NCBI GenBank assembly: GCA_021811735.1
Contig: JAJZNK010000023.1
Coordinates: 1-38,586, forward strand
Length of the DNA: 38,586 bases
Origin: Nanobdellota archaeon
GTDB lineage: Archaea > Nanobdellota > Nanobdellia > Parvarchaeales > Parvarchaeaceae
Direction: 5' to 3'
Positions 8,200 through 16,940 of the stretch are shown piece after piece. Each line of letters opens with the position of its first letter. The stretch's first letter is position 1. Both the position numbers and the translations under genes were made by a program. The notes under the pieces were generated by a model. That model had not been told where the DNA came from. It saw only the letters and a list, made by a program, of their open reading frames with translations, and did no database searches.

Positions 8200-9987
8200 T
8201 CAATTTTCAGGAACGTAGTCCAGCACGCGTTTATTCATCTTGTCGAACTCATCCCACAATTTTTTCGGAAATCGCTCTCCGAATTTATCAAAGAATTCTT
8301 TAACTTTTATCAGTTCCCCTGCCCAGCCATCTTTATCGAAGTAAAGCAATTTTTTCAGTCTTTCCACATCAAAATCCATGCCATTAAGATTTATGTCCTC
8401 AACATAAGGCAAAAATCCTATCGGAAATTCCTTTGCCTTTACAGTCCCATCTATCCTTTTAATCATCCATTCCAATATCCTGAAGTTCTCGCCGAAACCA
8501 GGCCAAATATAATTTCCGTTCTCGTCTTTCCTGAACCAGTTGACGTTAAAAACCTTTGGCCGTTTCTTAATTTTTTCCGCGAACTCAAACCAATGATTGA
8601 AATAATCTCCCATATTGTAACCGCAGAAAGCAATCATAGACATCGGATCATCTCTTACAACACGCGCCGCCCCTGACTGTGCAGCAGTGGTTTCCGCACG
8701 GGTCATCGCTCCCACCAGTATACCCTGCTCAAACGTTTGCGCTTCGTACACGAGCGGGAGCAGAGAGGAGCGTCTGCCTCCAAAAAGCATCGCAGATATT
8801 TCGACGCCGTCTGGATCTTCGTATCTATCGGATTTGAATCTGTACTGTTTTATTGGAGTTGTAAACCTTGAATTCATGTGAGCTGCACTGCTACCTCCTT
8901 TGTGCCATTCCTTTCCGGTCCAATCATATAATGTTTCTGGAAATTCACTAAGCCCCTCCCACCAAGGAGTATTATCCTTCGGATTCAATGCCACGTTGGT
9001 GAATATTGTATTCTTCTTTAAAGACTCGAGAATATTCGGATTGCTGTAAGGCCCAGTGCCATAGGCCACGCCGAAGAAACCATTTTCCGGATTGATACCG
9101 CGCATTTCTCCATTCTTCCCTGAAAAAAGCCAACTTATGTCGTCCCCCACTGTTCTTGCGGTAAAATCTTTGAACGCTTTGGATGGCTGTATCATTGCAA
9201 GGTTTGTCTTTCCACTTGCACTCGGTAACGCACCGCTTATGTAATAGTTTTTATCATTCTCTTTGTTTACTATTTCAAGTAGGAACATATGTTCGGCAAG
9301 CCAGCCCTCCTTCCTTGCAATTATGCTTGCAATCCTTAACGCATGCGGCTTTTTACTCAGTATTGCATTTCCCCCATACACTGTATTGATACTCATCAAC
9401 AGCCTCTCATCTGGAAAATGGCATATATACCGTTTTTCCGGGTCTAAATTGCCGATTGAATGAATCGCCTTCACAAACTCTTTCTTTCGGTTCAGCTCTT
9501 GCAGTGCTATATCTCCCATTCTTGTCAGTATCCGCATATTCACTGCTACATATGCACTGTCAGTCAATTCTACCCCGACCTGTGAAAACGACGACCCTTC
9601 GGGTCCGAGCAAATAAGGCACTACATACATCGTCCTGCCTGCCATTATCTCCTTGAATAGATCCTGCATCATTCTGAAAGCTGTCTCTTTTTTCATCCAC
9701 CTGTTCGTTGGGCCCGCTTCAACCTCGCTGTCTGTGCATATCAAAGTTCTGTCTTCGACCCTTGCCACGTCATTCTCATTCGTTCTGTACAAGTAACAGT
9801 TCGGATACTTCTTTTCATTTAGCTTTATAATCTGTTTACTCTCTGTTAAAAACGATAGGAGCTTTCTATTCTCTAGTTCGGAACCATCGCACCAGTAAAC
9901 CTTATCCGGTTTAGTTAACCCTGTCGTCTGTTCTACCCAAGATTCCAGTTCTTTGGAAACATGTTGAGGCTTATTTTCTTCTATCAC
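8200..9987 (-). CDS. pckG: Phosphoenolpyruvate carboxykinase (GTP)
   Basis: The enzyme interconverts oxaloacetate plus GTP with phosphoenolpyruvate, CO2 and GDP, linking C4 acids to gluconeogenesis. Its 595 residues match the GTP-type family. Visible are the substrate-binding region near YGGNAILSKKPHALRIAS, the P-loop ALPSASGKTNLAMI (253-266), the GDDISWLF kinase-2 motif (281-288), and the RFKSDRYEDPDGVEISAMLFGGRR region. Position 258 is Ser; most GTP-type enzymes have a reactive Cys there (PSACGKTN). The start codon is GTG. A TATA-like box at 10005-10016 sits about 24 bases upstream, so translation probably begins at the mRNA 5' end. It is separated from the sugar operon by 126 bases. Confidence 0.95.
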   Translation of the reverse strand: MIEENKPQHVSKELESWVEQTTGLTKPDKVYWCDGSELENRKLLSFLTESKQIIKLNEKKYPNCYLYRTNENDVARVEDRTLICTDSEVEAGPTNRWMKKETAFRMMQDLFKEIMAGRTMYVVPYLLGPEGSSFSQVGVELTDSAYVAVNMRILTRMGDIALQELNRKKEFVKAIHSIGNLDPEKRYICHFPDERLLMSINTVYGGNAILSKKPHALRIASIIARKEGWLAEHMFLLEIVNKENDKNYYISGALPSASGKTNLAMIQPSKAFKDFTARTVGDDISWLFSGKNGEMRGINPENGFFGVAYGTGPYSNPNILESLKKNTIFTNVALNPKDNTPWWEGLSEFPETLYDWTGKEWHKGGSSAAHMNSRFTTPIKQYRFKSDRYEDPDGVEISAMLFGGRRSSLLPLVYEAQTFEQGILVGAMTRAETTAAQSGAARVVRDDPMSMIAFCGYNMGDYFNHWFEFAEKIKKRPKVFNVNWFRKDENGNYIWPGFGENFRILEWMIKRIDGTVKAKEFPIGFLPYVEDINLNGMDFDVERLKKLLYFDKDGWAGELIKVKEFFDKFGERFPKKLWDEFDKMNKRVLDYVPEN

Positions 9988-10004
9988 TAGTTTTATAGTG
10001 ATTA

Positions 10005-10016
10005 TTAAAATATATC
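10005..10016 (-). promoter_or_regulatory. TATA-like promoter element of pckG
   Basis: The minus strand reads GATATATTTTAA, about 24 bases before the GTG at 9987. It supports a separate promoter for pckG, not read-through from the sugar operon. Confidence 0.5.
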
Positions 10017-10113
10017 ATTTCCACTGCAACAGAATTGAATCTAGATTCCAAGTTGGCAGAGGATAAATAAGAGTTGTGCTTTGTTATGGACAATCAAAAT
10101 ATCCGACAGAATA

Positions 10114-11106
10114 TCACTTTGATTTTACCTGTTTAACAAACTTGTCATTTTCGTAGAGGTTGTATTTCTTGAGCCTGAAATGTATGGTCGTGCCAACTTT
10201 GAGCAGCTTGTTTCCCACCAAGACTATCATTAGCCCTCCTTTGGTCTCACACATCCAGTAATTAGTATTTCCGGACACTTCATTGGTTACCAGCTTTGCA
10301 GTCATGTTACCTTTGCCTACCACAGCCCATTCCGGTCTGAACCCTATAAGGTGTGTCTTATCCTTTTGCATAAATCCCATGGGAAAATTCCCTATAAAAT
10401 CTCCCACCCACTTAGTTTTTGGTGTTTCATACAGATTATTAAAGGAGTCTATCTGCTGGAATGTTCCGTTGTTCAAAACACCGACCCTAGTGGTAATGTT
10501 AGATGTCTCTCTCTGATCATGGGTTACGTATATAAAAGTACTTTTTAAGCTGTCTCTCAGTCTCTTCAATTCTTCCCTTGCAGTGAACCTGACTCTTGCA
10601 TCCAGATTTGAGAATGGCTCGTCGAGAAGAAACATTGCGGGGTCCCTTACAAGAGCACGCGCCAATGCTACCCGCTGTTTCTGCCCTCCGCTTATGCTAT
10701 TGACCGAGGAGCGGAGTATCTCCGAGATACCAAGAAGCTTTGCCGCATCGTTGACCTTTTTTTCTATCTCTGATTTTTTCATTCCTTCCAGCCTAAGTGG
10801 AAAAGATATGTTACCAAATACGTTCATGTTGGGATAAAGAGCGTAGTTTTGGAAGACCATCGCTATGTTTCTCTTGTTTGGCGGCAGATCAGTAATGTCC
10901 TTTCCGTCCACTATCACAGAACCGGAATCCGGGTCTTCTATGCCAACTATAACCTTTAGAAGAGTGCTTTTACCAGTTCCAGATGGCCCTAATATTGCGA
11001 AAAGCTCTCCTTCATATATCTTTAAATTTACATCATCAAGTATAACGTTCTTTCCAAACTTCTTTGTTATATGTTTCAATTCAAGCTTTATCTTTTTCTG
11101 TGTCAT
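10114..11106 (-). CDS. Sugar ABC transporter ATP-binding protein, MalK/UgpC-like
   Basis: The 330 residues are a CUT1-type ATPase with a C-terminal TOBE-like beta domain. Motifs are Walker A GPSGTGKST (40-48), Q-loop Gln86, signature ISGGQKQRVALARAL (from 138), Walker B FLLDEPFSNLD (Asp162/Glu163) and switch His196 in VTHDQRET. The order and FQNYALYPNM stretch match MalK/UgpC, which energise import of oligosaccharides or glycerol phosphate. The C-terminal third (about 240-330), with IGFRPEWAVV, is the regulatory beta domain, shorter than in enteric MalK. The ATG overlaps the stop of the upstream permease gene, so the two are translationally coupled. Confidence 0.93.
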   Translation of the reverse strand: MTQKKIKLELKHITKKFGKNVILDDVNLKIYEGELFAILGPSGTGKSTLLKVIVGIEDPDSGSVIVDGKDITDLPPNKRNIAMVFQNYALYPNMNVFGNISFPLRLEGMKKSEIEKKVNDAAKLLGISEILRSSVNSISGGQKQRVALARALVRDPAMFLLDEPFSNLDARVRFTAREELKRLRDSLKSTFIYVTHDQRETSNITTRVGVLNNGTFQQIDSFNNLYETPKTKWVGDFIGNFPMGFMQKDKTHLIGFRPEWAVVGKGNMTAKLVTNEVSGNTNYWMCETKGGLMIVLVGNKLLKVGTTIHFRLKKYNLYENDKFVKQVKSK

Positions 11107-11924
11107 CCAGTCAAACCTCCACTTAAGTATACTCCCTTAATGTATTTCTGTAGCACCACAGTTAAAATGATTACTGGCACTGATATGACGGCTGCGAATG
11201 CGGCTGCCTGCACAAGACTTCCTTCCGTTATGTTTAGGTACACTATTACCGGCAAGGTCGGTTTAAGTGGGGACAATATGACTGCAAAAGTGAATTCATC
11301 CCAAGACGTAAGCCACGACAGCAGGAAAGCCACGGCTACACCTGCCTTTGCAAGTGGAACAAGCAAGGTATACAACGTTCTTATCATACCCATTCCATCC
11401 ACTCTGGCCTGGTTCTCTATGTCTTTAGGTATGGATCTGAACGCCCCAAGAATTATGAAAGTTGCTAAAGGCATCGTAAACAGGGACTGTGCGAGTGCAA
11501 GGGCCAGAGCACTGTCAAAAAGTCCTGCTTTTATGAATTCAACGGAAATCGGTATAGCTATTATAAGCGCAGGCACAAGATTTGCCATGAAAAGAAAAAC
11601 CACGATAAGATTTGCAAGCCGTTTATTCAGTTTACTTAGGCCATAGGCTGCCGGTATTGCAACTGCCAGCGTGATTATCCCCACTAAGAAAGCGACTTCA
11701 AGGCTCTTAAACATAGGCGATACAAAATTATACTGCGTGAGCGCGCTAACGAAGTTCGTAAGACTTAGGTGTGAAGGCAGTTGTGAGGGGTAAAGCTCAT
11801 CAAGAGTATATCTAGTGGGAGAAAAGGAGACCATAAATAATATGTATAAAGGATATATGAAAATTATGGCCACTATTATGGCTGCAGCATACAGAATATA
11901 ATTATTTAGGGTTTTTCTTTTCAT
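11103..11924 (-). CDS. Sugar ABC transporter permease, MalG-like
   Basis: The protein has six hydrophobic helices with an N-terminal MKRKTLNNYILY opening. Its EAA coupling loop (IENQARVDGMGMIRTLYTLLVPLAKAG) is of the MalG/CUT1 type. It pairs with the MalF-like protein to form the membrane pore of a carbohydrate importer. The frame remains open to a TTG at 11969 and an ATG at 11939, both inside the preceding gene. ATG 11924 lies five bases past that gene's stop and gives the usual basic start, so I chose it. It is the fourth gene of the five-gene sugar operon. Confidence 0.9.
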   Translation of the reverse strand: MKRKTLNNYILYAAAIIVAIIFIYPLYILFMVSFSPTRYTLDELYPSQLPSHLSLTNFVSALTQYNFVSPMFKSLEVAFLVGIITLAVAIPAAYGLSKLNKRLANLIVVFLFMANLVPALIIAIPISVEFIKAGLFDSALALALAQSLFTMPLATFIILGAFRSIPKDIENQARVDGMGMIRTLYTLLVPLAKAGVAVAFLLSWLTSWDEFTFAVILSPLKPTLPVIVYLNITEGSLVQAAAFAAVISVPVIILTVVLQKYIKGVYLSGGLTG

Positions 11925-11928
11925 AATC

Positions 11929-12810
11929 TCAACCCTCATACACTCCAACCATTTTATTCCTGAAAACAACTATAAGTGCAAAGCCCATTACGAATGCAAA
12001 CAGCACGGTCGCTGCCGCGAGAGAATAATACAATGTTGCAGACGTAGAATAGAAGGAATATGTCAGAGTGGTCAGAAGCTTAGGACTGTAACCGAAAAGT
12101 ATGAGTGGAAGGGCAAATATGTTAAACTCTGAGATTCCCCTGACTATAAGGGCTATAGTCACAAAATCCGTCATGTTAGGAAGTGTTATGCTTAAAAATC
12201 TCCGCAAAGGCCCGGCCCCATCAACAGCCGCTGCATTATATAACTCTGGAGAGATCTGGCTCATCCCTGCGAGAAGTATAAGTGCAACTATTGGTGTAGT
12301 CTTCCATGCATCTGCCAGCATTGTTGTAAACAGGGTCATATAGACACTAGAATACCAGTTTATGGCGTGTATGCCAAAAAGCGCTAAAAATGAATTTGCA
12401 TACCCTCCGACAGCTGGAAAAATAAGGGAGAAAGTATAAGCTGACACGACCGTTGCTATCCCAAATGGCAGTATATATATTGTAGAAAAAATTGTCCTCC
12501 CTTTAAATCGTTTCGAGAGTATGCTGGCTATTATGAACCCGAAAGTAAACTCTATCGCAAGAGCACCTGCTGTTAATATCACGGTGTTTATTATCGCAGA
12601 TATCAGTCCGTAATGTGCAAGTGCAGTAAAATTGGATGTTGTAAGCTGTCCCGTCGAGGGAGAATGAAAGGCCTGAAAGACACCGGAAAACGCTGGGTAG
12701 AAAGAAATAGTGACTATGTAAATCACTAGCGGAAGGATAAAAAATATCGGTGTATATCTGTTCTTTATTTTCAGTCTCATAACGGCCTTTGGTATTATTT
12801 TAGTTTGCAC
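11929..12810 (-). CDS. Sugar ABC transporter permease, MalF-like
   Basis: Six helices are visible, with the EAA loop ELYNAAAVDGAGPLRRFLSITLP typical of CUT1 permeases. The protein ends with a membrane segment followed by FRNKMVGVYEG. It forms the translocation pore with the MalG-like partner. It lacks the large periplasmic loop of enteric MalF, as is usual in archaea. The frame begins at GTG 12810, 13 bases after the binding-protein stop; an in-frame ATG at 12780 gives the equally plausible opening MRLKIKNRYTPIFF. Neither has a strong ribosome-binding site. Confidence 0.9.
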   Translation of the reverse strand: MQTKIIPKAVMRLKIKNRYTPIFFILPLVIYIVTISFYPAFSGVFQAFHSPSTGQLTTSNFTALAHYGLISAIINTVILTAGALAIEFTFGFIIASILSKRFKGRTIFSTIYILPFGIATVVSAYTFSLIFPAVGGYANSFLALFGIHAINWYSSVYMTLFTTMLADAWKTTPIVALILLAGMSQISPELYNAAAVDGAGPLRRFLSITLPNMTDFVTIALIVRGISEFNIFALPLILFGYSPKLLTTLTYSFYSTSATLYYSLAAATVLFAFVMGFALIVVFRNKMVGVYEG

Positions 12811-12823
12811 GAAGGCCGATTAC

Positions 12824-14266
12824 TTACCCTGCAAGCGGACCAAATACTCCCTGTTCGTACTCATTAGCATAGGTCGTATTATATGTGCTTGAAAGATAGC
12901 TATACAGTGCAGCATTCTCCGAGCTGAGTATTCCCTGTATCAACGAAGGAGTACATGTTTGTGCACCGCAGTTGTTGGTTATTATTTTTGTAAAAGCATC
13001 ATCAGCCAATGTATTCCATTCTGTAATCCAGGCCACCGGAGGTCTGAAGAACGCGCCTTGTTCGAATGCACTTTGTATGGCGTACTTAACCGCACTAGTA
13101 TTGTAAAGTGTGGTACCATTACTCAGGCTGTTAACTACAGTGCCTGTGGTTGCTATGGATTCATAATTTGGCAAAGATCCAGGCCATTGATAATCGAAAA
13201 AGTTGTACTCATTATTATTTAGACCCTTATATGAAGCCCAGTAATCATGCGTGTAAGCTGGAGAGAAATACCTGCTTAAGTTATACATAAATGAGTAAGC
13301 TGCTATGTCGCCACTATCATTGAATAACATCGGGTTACCTCCTCCCTGAACCATCCACTGGAACATTTCAGTAGAGGTACTTGCTCCGCCATGTCCTTGC
13401 ATACTTATCCCGCCCATTCCTGCGGCCACTAATCCTTGACCCATCGTCAAAGTCTGATTCCAATTCTGTGGAGGATTAATACCAAGGTGCTTTAAAGCAG
13501 CTGTATTATACCACACGAGAGCAAGATTCGCCCTATAAGGTAGGAAGTATACTCCTCCGTAGGTCTTCTGTTCATATGTTACAAGCCCAGCCATCGATGG
13601 GATAAGAGTATTTGGAAGTATTATTGAAGCATTACTTATGTTCATTAAATCTCCAGCATAGAATAGTTCACCTATTGCCAGATTGTCCTGTGCTATTACC
13701 ATGGGACCTACTTTGTTGCCTAGTACGGCCGCTTCTACGTCAGAAGTTATCTGATTAGGTCTTAGCTGTACCCAGTCTATTGTTATTTGAGGATATAAGT
13801 GCTCAAATTCTGGAATAAGATTTCCTTTCATTACTTGTGTTGCAGATGCACTTGCACCGAGATCATCATACATTACGACCGTTACTGCAGGCCCATTATA
13901 AACTGGAAGAGAGGTGTTCACGGTGCCGAGGTCTATAGCTGGCCATCCCAATGCACCCAACGCATTCTGTGCCTGAACAGATGTAAAGAAAGTTATAACT
14001 GTATCAAGAGCATTGATATTTGTAGCTCCTTTAGGTATAGCAAAAACATCTCCGCCTATAAGGTGCTCTGTGTTATTTAGACCTGAAGGACCAGCATATA
14101 CTCCAAGAGTAGATGAGCCCGCAGGACTGAAAGCAGAAACTGAAACGCCTGTTGAAGGTGCATGTGAGAGATAACCAACAAAGAAGAAAATTACAGCGAC
14201 CACTATAATGGTAGCCATCGATACTGTCGAGAAAACTTTATTTTGCTGAGAACTTGTGTTTTTCAC
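12824..14266 (-). CDS. Membrane-anchored extracellular sugar-binding protein of the ABC importer
   Basis: The 480 residues begin with a polar N terminus and one hydrophobic helix (about 17-33: MATIIVVAVIFFFVGYL), then a long extracellular domain rich in Asn, Ser, Gly and Tyr. No lipobox cysteine follows the helix, so anchoring is by the helix itself or by a pilin-like processed signal as in some archaeal sugar-binding proteins. The body has the family-1 binding-protein pattern: PAVTVVMYDDLGAS, FEHLYPQITIDWVQL, LPYRANLALVWYNTAAL and an ALKHLGINPPQNW hinge. Many N-x-S/T sequons suggest glycosylation. It lies between the GH15 gene and the permeases; the ligand is probably an alpha-glucan oligosaccharide or trehalose. 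Confidence 0.88.
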   Translation of the reverse strand: MKNTSSQQNKVFSTVSMATIIVVAVIFFFVGYLSHAPSTGVSVSAFSPAGSSTLGVYAGPSGLNNTEHLIGGDVFAIPKGATNINALDTVITFFTSVQAQNALGALGWPAIDLGTVNTSLPVYNGPAVTVVMYDDLGASASATQVMKGNLIPEFEHLYPQITIDWVQLRPNQITSDVEAAVLGNKVGPMVIAQDNLAIGELFYAGDLMNISNASIILPNTLIPSMAGLVTYEQKTYGGVYFLPYRANLALVWYNTAALKHLGINPPQNWNQTLTMGQGLVAAGMGGISMQGHGGASTSTEMFQWMVQGGGNPMLFNDSGDIAAYSFMYNLSRYFSPAYTHDYWASYKGLNNNEYNFFDYQWPGSLPNYESIATTGTVVNSLSNGTTLYNTSAVKYAIQSAFEQGAFFRPPVAWITEWNTLADDAFTKIITNNCGAQTCTPSLIQGILSSENAALYSYLSSTYNTTYANEYEQGVFGPLAG

Positions 14267-14345
14267 ATTGAGAATAAGACCTAATAATATATAAATGTTT
14301 CCATCTCACGCTTTTTTTACAGAGATATAACATAATAAACATTGT

Positions 14346-16103
14346 TTACTTAACTCTAAGTATATCTAATATTGCTTGCACAAGTGCGGCATGAACAAAT
14401 CCTTGTGGAAAATTTCCTGAAAACTGTTTGTCATGCACGTCAATGTCCTCTCCGACTAGATTGTTTGGGCCGGTTATCTCCTTGAGATTTTCCAGTATTT
14501 TTATCGCATCGTTTTTTCTATCAAGGTTTACATATACCGATGCCAGCCAGGCGGAACATAAAACAAATGCATGGTTTGCCCTGCCGAGAGGATCAAAGTT
14601 GTATCTGTATACAAAGCCCTTAACAACCAGTGTTTTTTCCATGGCTTTCAGCGTATTCAGAAACAAAGGATCATTAAAGCTGATAAATCCATATAAAGGA
14701 AAGGATAAAGCCTGTGCTTCAACATCATTACTGTTCGGAAATGTGATTATGCAGCCGTTCTTAACACAATTCGAAAACACCCAATTTTTAATTTCATCTC
14801 TTGTTTCATTCCAGCGATCTTTACCGCCTACCTCCTTGACTAGACTACCAGCACTTTCCAGAGCTACCCATATCATAACTTTCGAATGCGAATATTCGTG
14901 ATCCTCTGGTTTTTCCCAGATACCTGAATCGGCCAACTGCCAATTGTCCACGAGCCAATCCGCTATATATTCTATCGCCTTTAAATGAGTTTGTATGAAT
15001 TCTTTGTCCTTGGTAACATTGAAATAGGTCTTTACTGCATACAGAAATTCTCCTTCTATGTCAAGCTGAATCTGATTCGTTGCCCTATTACCTACTCTCA
15101 CTGGTTTGGAGCCCATGAACCCATCCAGGGAATTTATATAACGCTCCCCGTATATTTTTGTGCCGTCTACTCTGTAAAGATTATAAAGCGGTTTGCCGGA
15201 ATAGTCTATCATACTAAATAAGAATTCCAACGCCCTTCTCCCCTCTATCTCCAGTCCGACATTACAAAGAGTCGAAGCCATTATTGCAGAGTCTCTCACC
15301 CAAACGTATCTATAATCCCAATTTCTATTTCCATGGGGGTCTTCAGGCAAGGAAGCAGTGGGTGCTGCGATTATACTCCCGGTCGGAGCATAAATCAAAC
15401 CCAATATTGTAAAAACAGACGCTTTGAACAGAGAATCGAACCCGTTCAAATTGGTATTTGCCACGTTTATTTTTATTTTTTCAGCATATGATCCCCAGTA
15501 GTCTATTGTAGATTCCAGCGCCTTGGCCATGTTTATCTGCTGGTTGTTTTTACTCTCTAAAGTATAGACTTCGACAGAAGGATAATAAGAAACGATTAGC
15601 TGGCTGAGCCCTTTAAATATTTCCCAAGTATAATCTCCTATCTTTTTGAATTGCCCGCCAATCTCCAGAACTATTCTACCTTTGCCATTTTTACTATCGA
15701 ATATTGCCCTAGTATTATCTTCAGAATAATTGAAATTATCACTTGTGAAATTAAATAAGGGTTTAAAATTCAGCTGCAAGTTTATATCGGAACGTATATC
15801 CCTTACTATAATCGATTTTCCCTGTACAAGAAAATCAGTTATGTCTGCAGTCCCTTCAATAGTCTTAAAGTTTGTGCGTAGAATGTTTGGCGCAGTGTAT
15901 TTATGTTCCGATGAGAACTTTGTAGTTGGGGCGACCCTGAACACACCTCCTTTATTTTCGTCTAAGATATATGCAATCGAAGGATCGGAATCAAACCTTG
16001 GAAAACATAACCAAAGAACGTTTCCACTTTTGTCTATGAGGGAACTTGTCAATTGGTTGCTTATAAAGCCTATATCTTTGAAATCTGCAAAACTCAATGA
16101 CAT
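14346..16103 (-). CDS. GH15 family glycosidase (glucoamylase or trehalase)
   Basis: The 585 residues match archaeal GH15 enzymes: an N-terminal beta-sandwich domain (about 1-220) and a C-terminal alpha/alpha barrel. Catalytic residues are recognisable as Glu397 in GIWE (followed by the HSKVMIWVAL segment) and Glu552 in LVGEDID before GNFPQGFVHAAL. The NRNWDYRYVWVRDS substrate-binding stretch is intact. There is no signal peptide, so the enzyme is cytosolic. It likely acts on sugar brought in by the ABC importer encoded downstream. Glucoamylases and the Thermoplasma-type trehalases share this family, so maltodextrin and trehalose both remain possible. It is the first gene of the sugar operon, with a GAGGAG ribosome-binding site at 16115-16120. 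Confidence 0.92.
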   Translation of the reverse strand: MSLSFADFKDIGFISNQLTSSLIDKSGNVLWLCFPRFDSDPSIAYILDENKGGVFRVAPTTKFSSEHKYTAPNILRTNFKTIEGTADITDFLVQGKSIIVRDIRSDINLQLNFKPLFNFTSDNFNYSEDNTRAIFDSKNGKGRIVLEIGGQFKKIGDYTWEIFKGLSQLIVSYYPSVEVYTLESKNNQQINMAKALESTIDYWGSYAEKIKINVANTNLNGFDSLFKASVFTILGLIYAPTGSIIAAPTASLPEDPHGNRNWDYRYVWVRDSAIMASTLCNVGLEIEGRRALEFLFSMIDYSGKPLYNLYRVDGTKIYGERYINSLDGFMGSKPVRVGNRATNQIQLDIEGEFLYAVKTYFNVTKDKEFIQTHLKAIEYIADWLVDNWQLADSGIWEKPEDHEYSHSKVMIWVALESAGSLVKEVGGKDRWNETRDEIKNWVFSNCVKNGCIITFPNSNDVEAQALSFPLYGFISFNDPLFLNTLKAMEKTLVVKGFVYRYNFDPLGRANHAFVLCSAWLASVYVNLDRKNDAIKILENLKEITGPNNLVGEDIDVHDKQFSGNFPQGFVHAALVQAILDILRVK

Positions 16104-16113
16104 TTTTATAATT

Positions 16114-16120
16114 ACTCCTC
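16114..16120 (-). promoter_or_regulatory. Ribosome-binding site of the GH15 gene
   Basis: The minus strand reads GAGGAGT ending 10 bases before the ATG at 16103. It implies an mRNA with a leader, unlike most genes in this window. Confidence 0.5.
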
Positions 16121-16227
16121 TATAGGATATTAAACTTTCTATATTACAAACTAGACTGCCGAAAATCAGATATATTAAAATACAAACAAGAAGAAACGAG
16201 ATAATTAGAGGAATCTAACAAATTTTT

Positions 16228-16238
16228 AATATTTAAAC
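16228..16238 (+). promoter_or_regulatory. TATA-like promoter element of the SWIM-protein gene
   Basis: AATATTTAAAC is centred about 26 bases before the ATG at 16259. Confidence 0.5.
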
Positions 16239-16258
16239 AATAAAAATAAAATAATATC

Positions 16259-16561
16259 ATGGATACTAGAATGACCAAGCTTGAAGACATACTGGGCAGC
16301 CCGATAATACTATCCAGAGATAAACAGACCAGAATATACGGTCTAAATAGTAAAGGAAGAGAAATTGATATATCCGCGTATACAGAAAGTGAGAGCAGAA
16401 AAGGCTATTTTCACAAAGTAGAAATCGAATACTTGCCTGGATCCTTGCATCTGGTAAATGGTAACTGTACGTGTGAATCTTTTCATTACTTCGGGATGCC
16501 ATGCAAACACATGCTTAAAGTGAGAAATGTGTATATAAAGAACAAGAAAAAACTGGACTGA
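16259..16561 (+). CDS. Small SWIM-type zinc-finger protein
   Basis: The 100-residue protein ends in a SWIM finger, C-x-C-x9-C-x-H, at Cys70, Cys72, Cys82 and His84 (NCTCESFHYFGMPCKHMLKV). SWIM domains bind zinc and mediate DNA or protein contacts. In Rad51-paralogue partners, SWI2/SNF2 ATPases and MuDR-like transposases they are parts of larger proteins. Here the finger is nearly the whole protein. The N-terminal 60 residues form a likely beta-rich region with several charged residues and no recognised domain. It is monocistronic and divergent from the sugar operon. No transposase motif is present. Confidence 0.85.
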   Translation: MDTRMTKLEDILGSPIILSRDKQTRIYGLNSKGREIDISAYTESESRKGYFHKVEIEYLPGSLHLVNGNCTCESFHYFGMPCKHMLKVRNVYIKNKKKLD

Positions 16562-16619
16562 AGAATGTTCTGTAGTAATCTCATGAGAACTTTGGTTGTA
16601 AATCCTAAAAAATAAAAAA

Positions 16620-16632
16620 GGGGTAAAACCCC
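16620..16632 (-). terminator. Hairpin plus T-tract terminator after the DUF1059 gene
   Basis: A perfect stem GGGGT/ACCCC with a three-base loop is followed on the minus strand by TTTTTTATTTTTT. It lies just after the DUF1059 stop. On the plus strand it also closes the SWIM gene, though the T-tract there is weaker. Confidence 0.6.
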
Positions 16633-16646
16633 AAAAAAAATGTTTT

Positions 16647-16880
16647 TTACTGTGAGCCAGAAGTCTCGTCAGCTTTGTCTTCGCTGCCGGCAGATTCACT
16701 GCTTGGCTCTTCAGTTATTGCGGCCTTGACTTTTTGCATGGTCTCATCCGAGATCTGCTCCATGTCATGGGCCTGTTTGCCGTGTTCTGCAATCTTTGGC
16801 ATAAGCTCATCCATTGTCTCAGCTTCTGCTATAAAATCGCAGTCCAGGCCTGTTGCTCTGCAAGAAAATTTGTAGGCCAT
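16647..16880 (-). CDS. DUF1059 family small protein
   Basis: The product is 77 residues from the chosen ATG. The first 55 match DUF1059: MAYKFSCRATGLDCDFIAEA, then ETMDELMPKIAEHGKQAHDM and an AAITEE end. Two cysteines (Cys7 and Cys14) are retained. The family is common in archaea and actinobacteria; its function is not established. The C-terminal 22 residues are an acidic Ser/Glu/Asp tail that looks disordered. The frame extends to GTG 16910, but ATG 16880 has a good ribosome-binding site, AAGGTG, seven bases upstream and gives the family start. It follows the cysteine-rich mini-gene by 60 bases on the same strand. Confidence 0.85.
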   Translation of the reverse strand: MAYKFSCRATGLDCDFIAEAETMDELMPKIAEHGKQAHDMEQISDETMQKVKAAITEEPSSESAGSEDKADETSGSQ

Positions 16881-16887
16881 AAAACCA

Positions 16888-16893
16888 CACCTT
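16888..16893 (-). promoter_or_regulatory. Ribosome-binding site deciding the DUF1059 start
   Basis: The minus strand reads AAGGTG, complementary to the archaeal 16S 3' end and seven bases before the ATG at 16880. It implies the message has a leader or is translated as a second cistron after the cysteine-rich mini-gene. Confidence 0.5.
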
Positions 16894-16940
16894 ACTGAGT
16901 AGTTACTCACTTATAAGTGTTTCTAAAAAATCTTATAAAT

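Noticed and set aside
8071-8676. Plus-strand open frame of 201 codons opposite pckG and the adjacent unknown gene
   Set aside because: It spans the pckG 3' end and a promoter and carries no recognisable motif; pckG is certain on the other strand.
11071-11646. Plus-strand open frame of 191 codons opposite the permease genes
   Set aside because: It is antisense to a clear permease/ATPase junction; the composition is that of a complementary-strand shadow.
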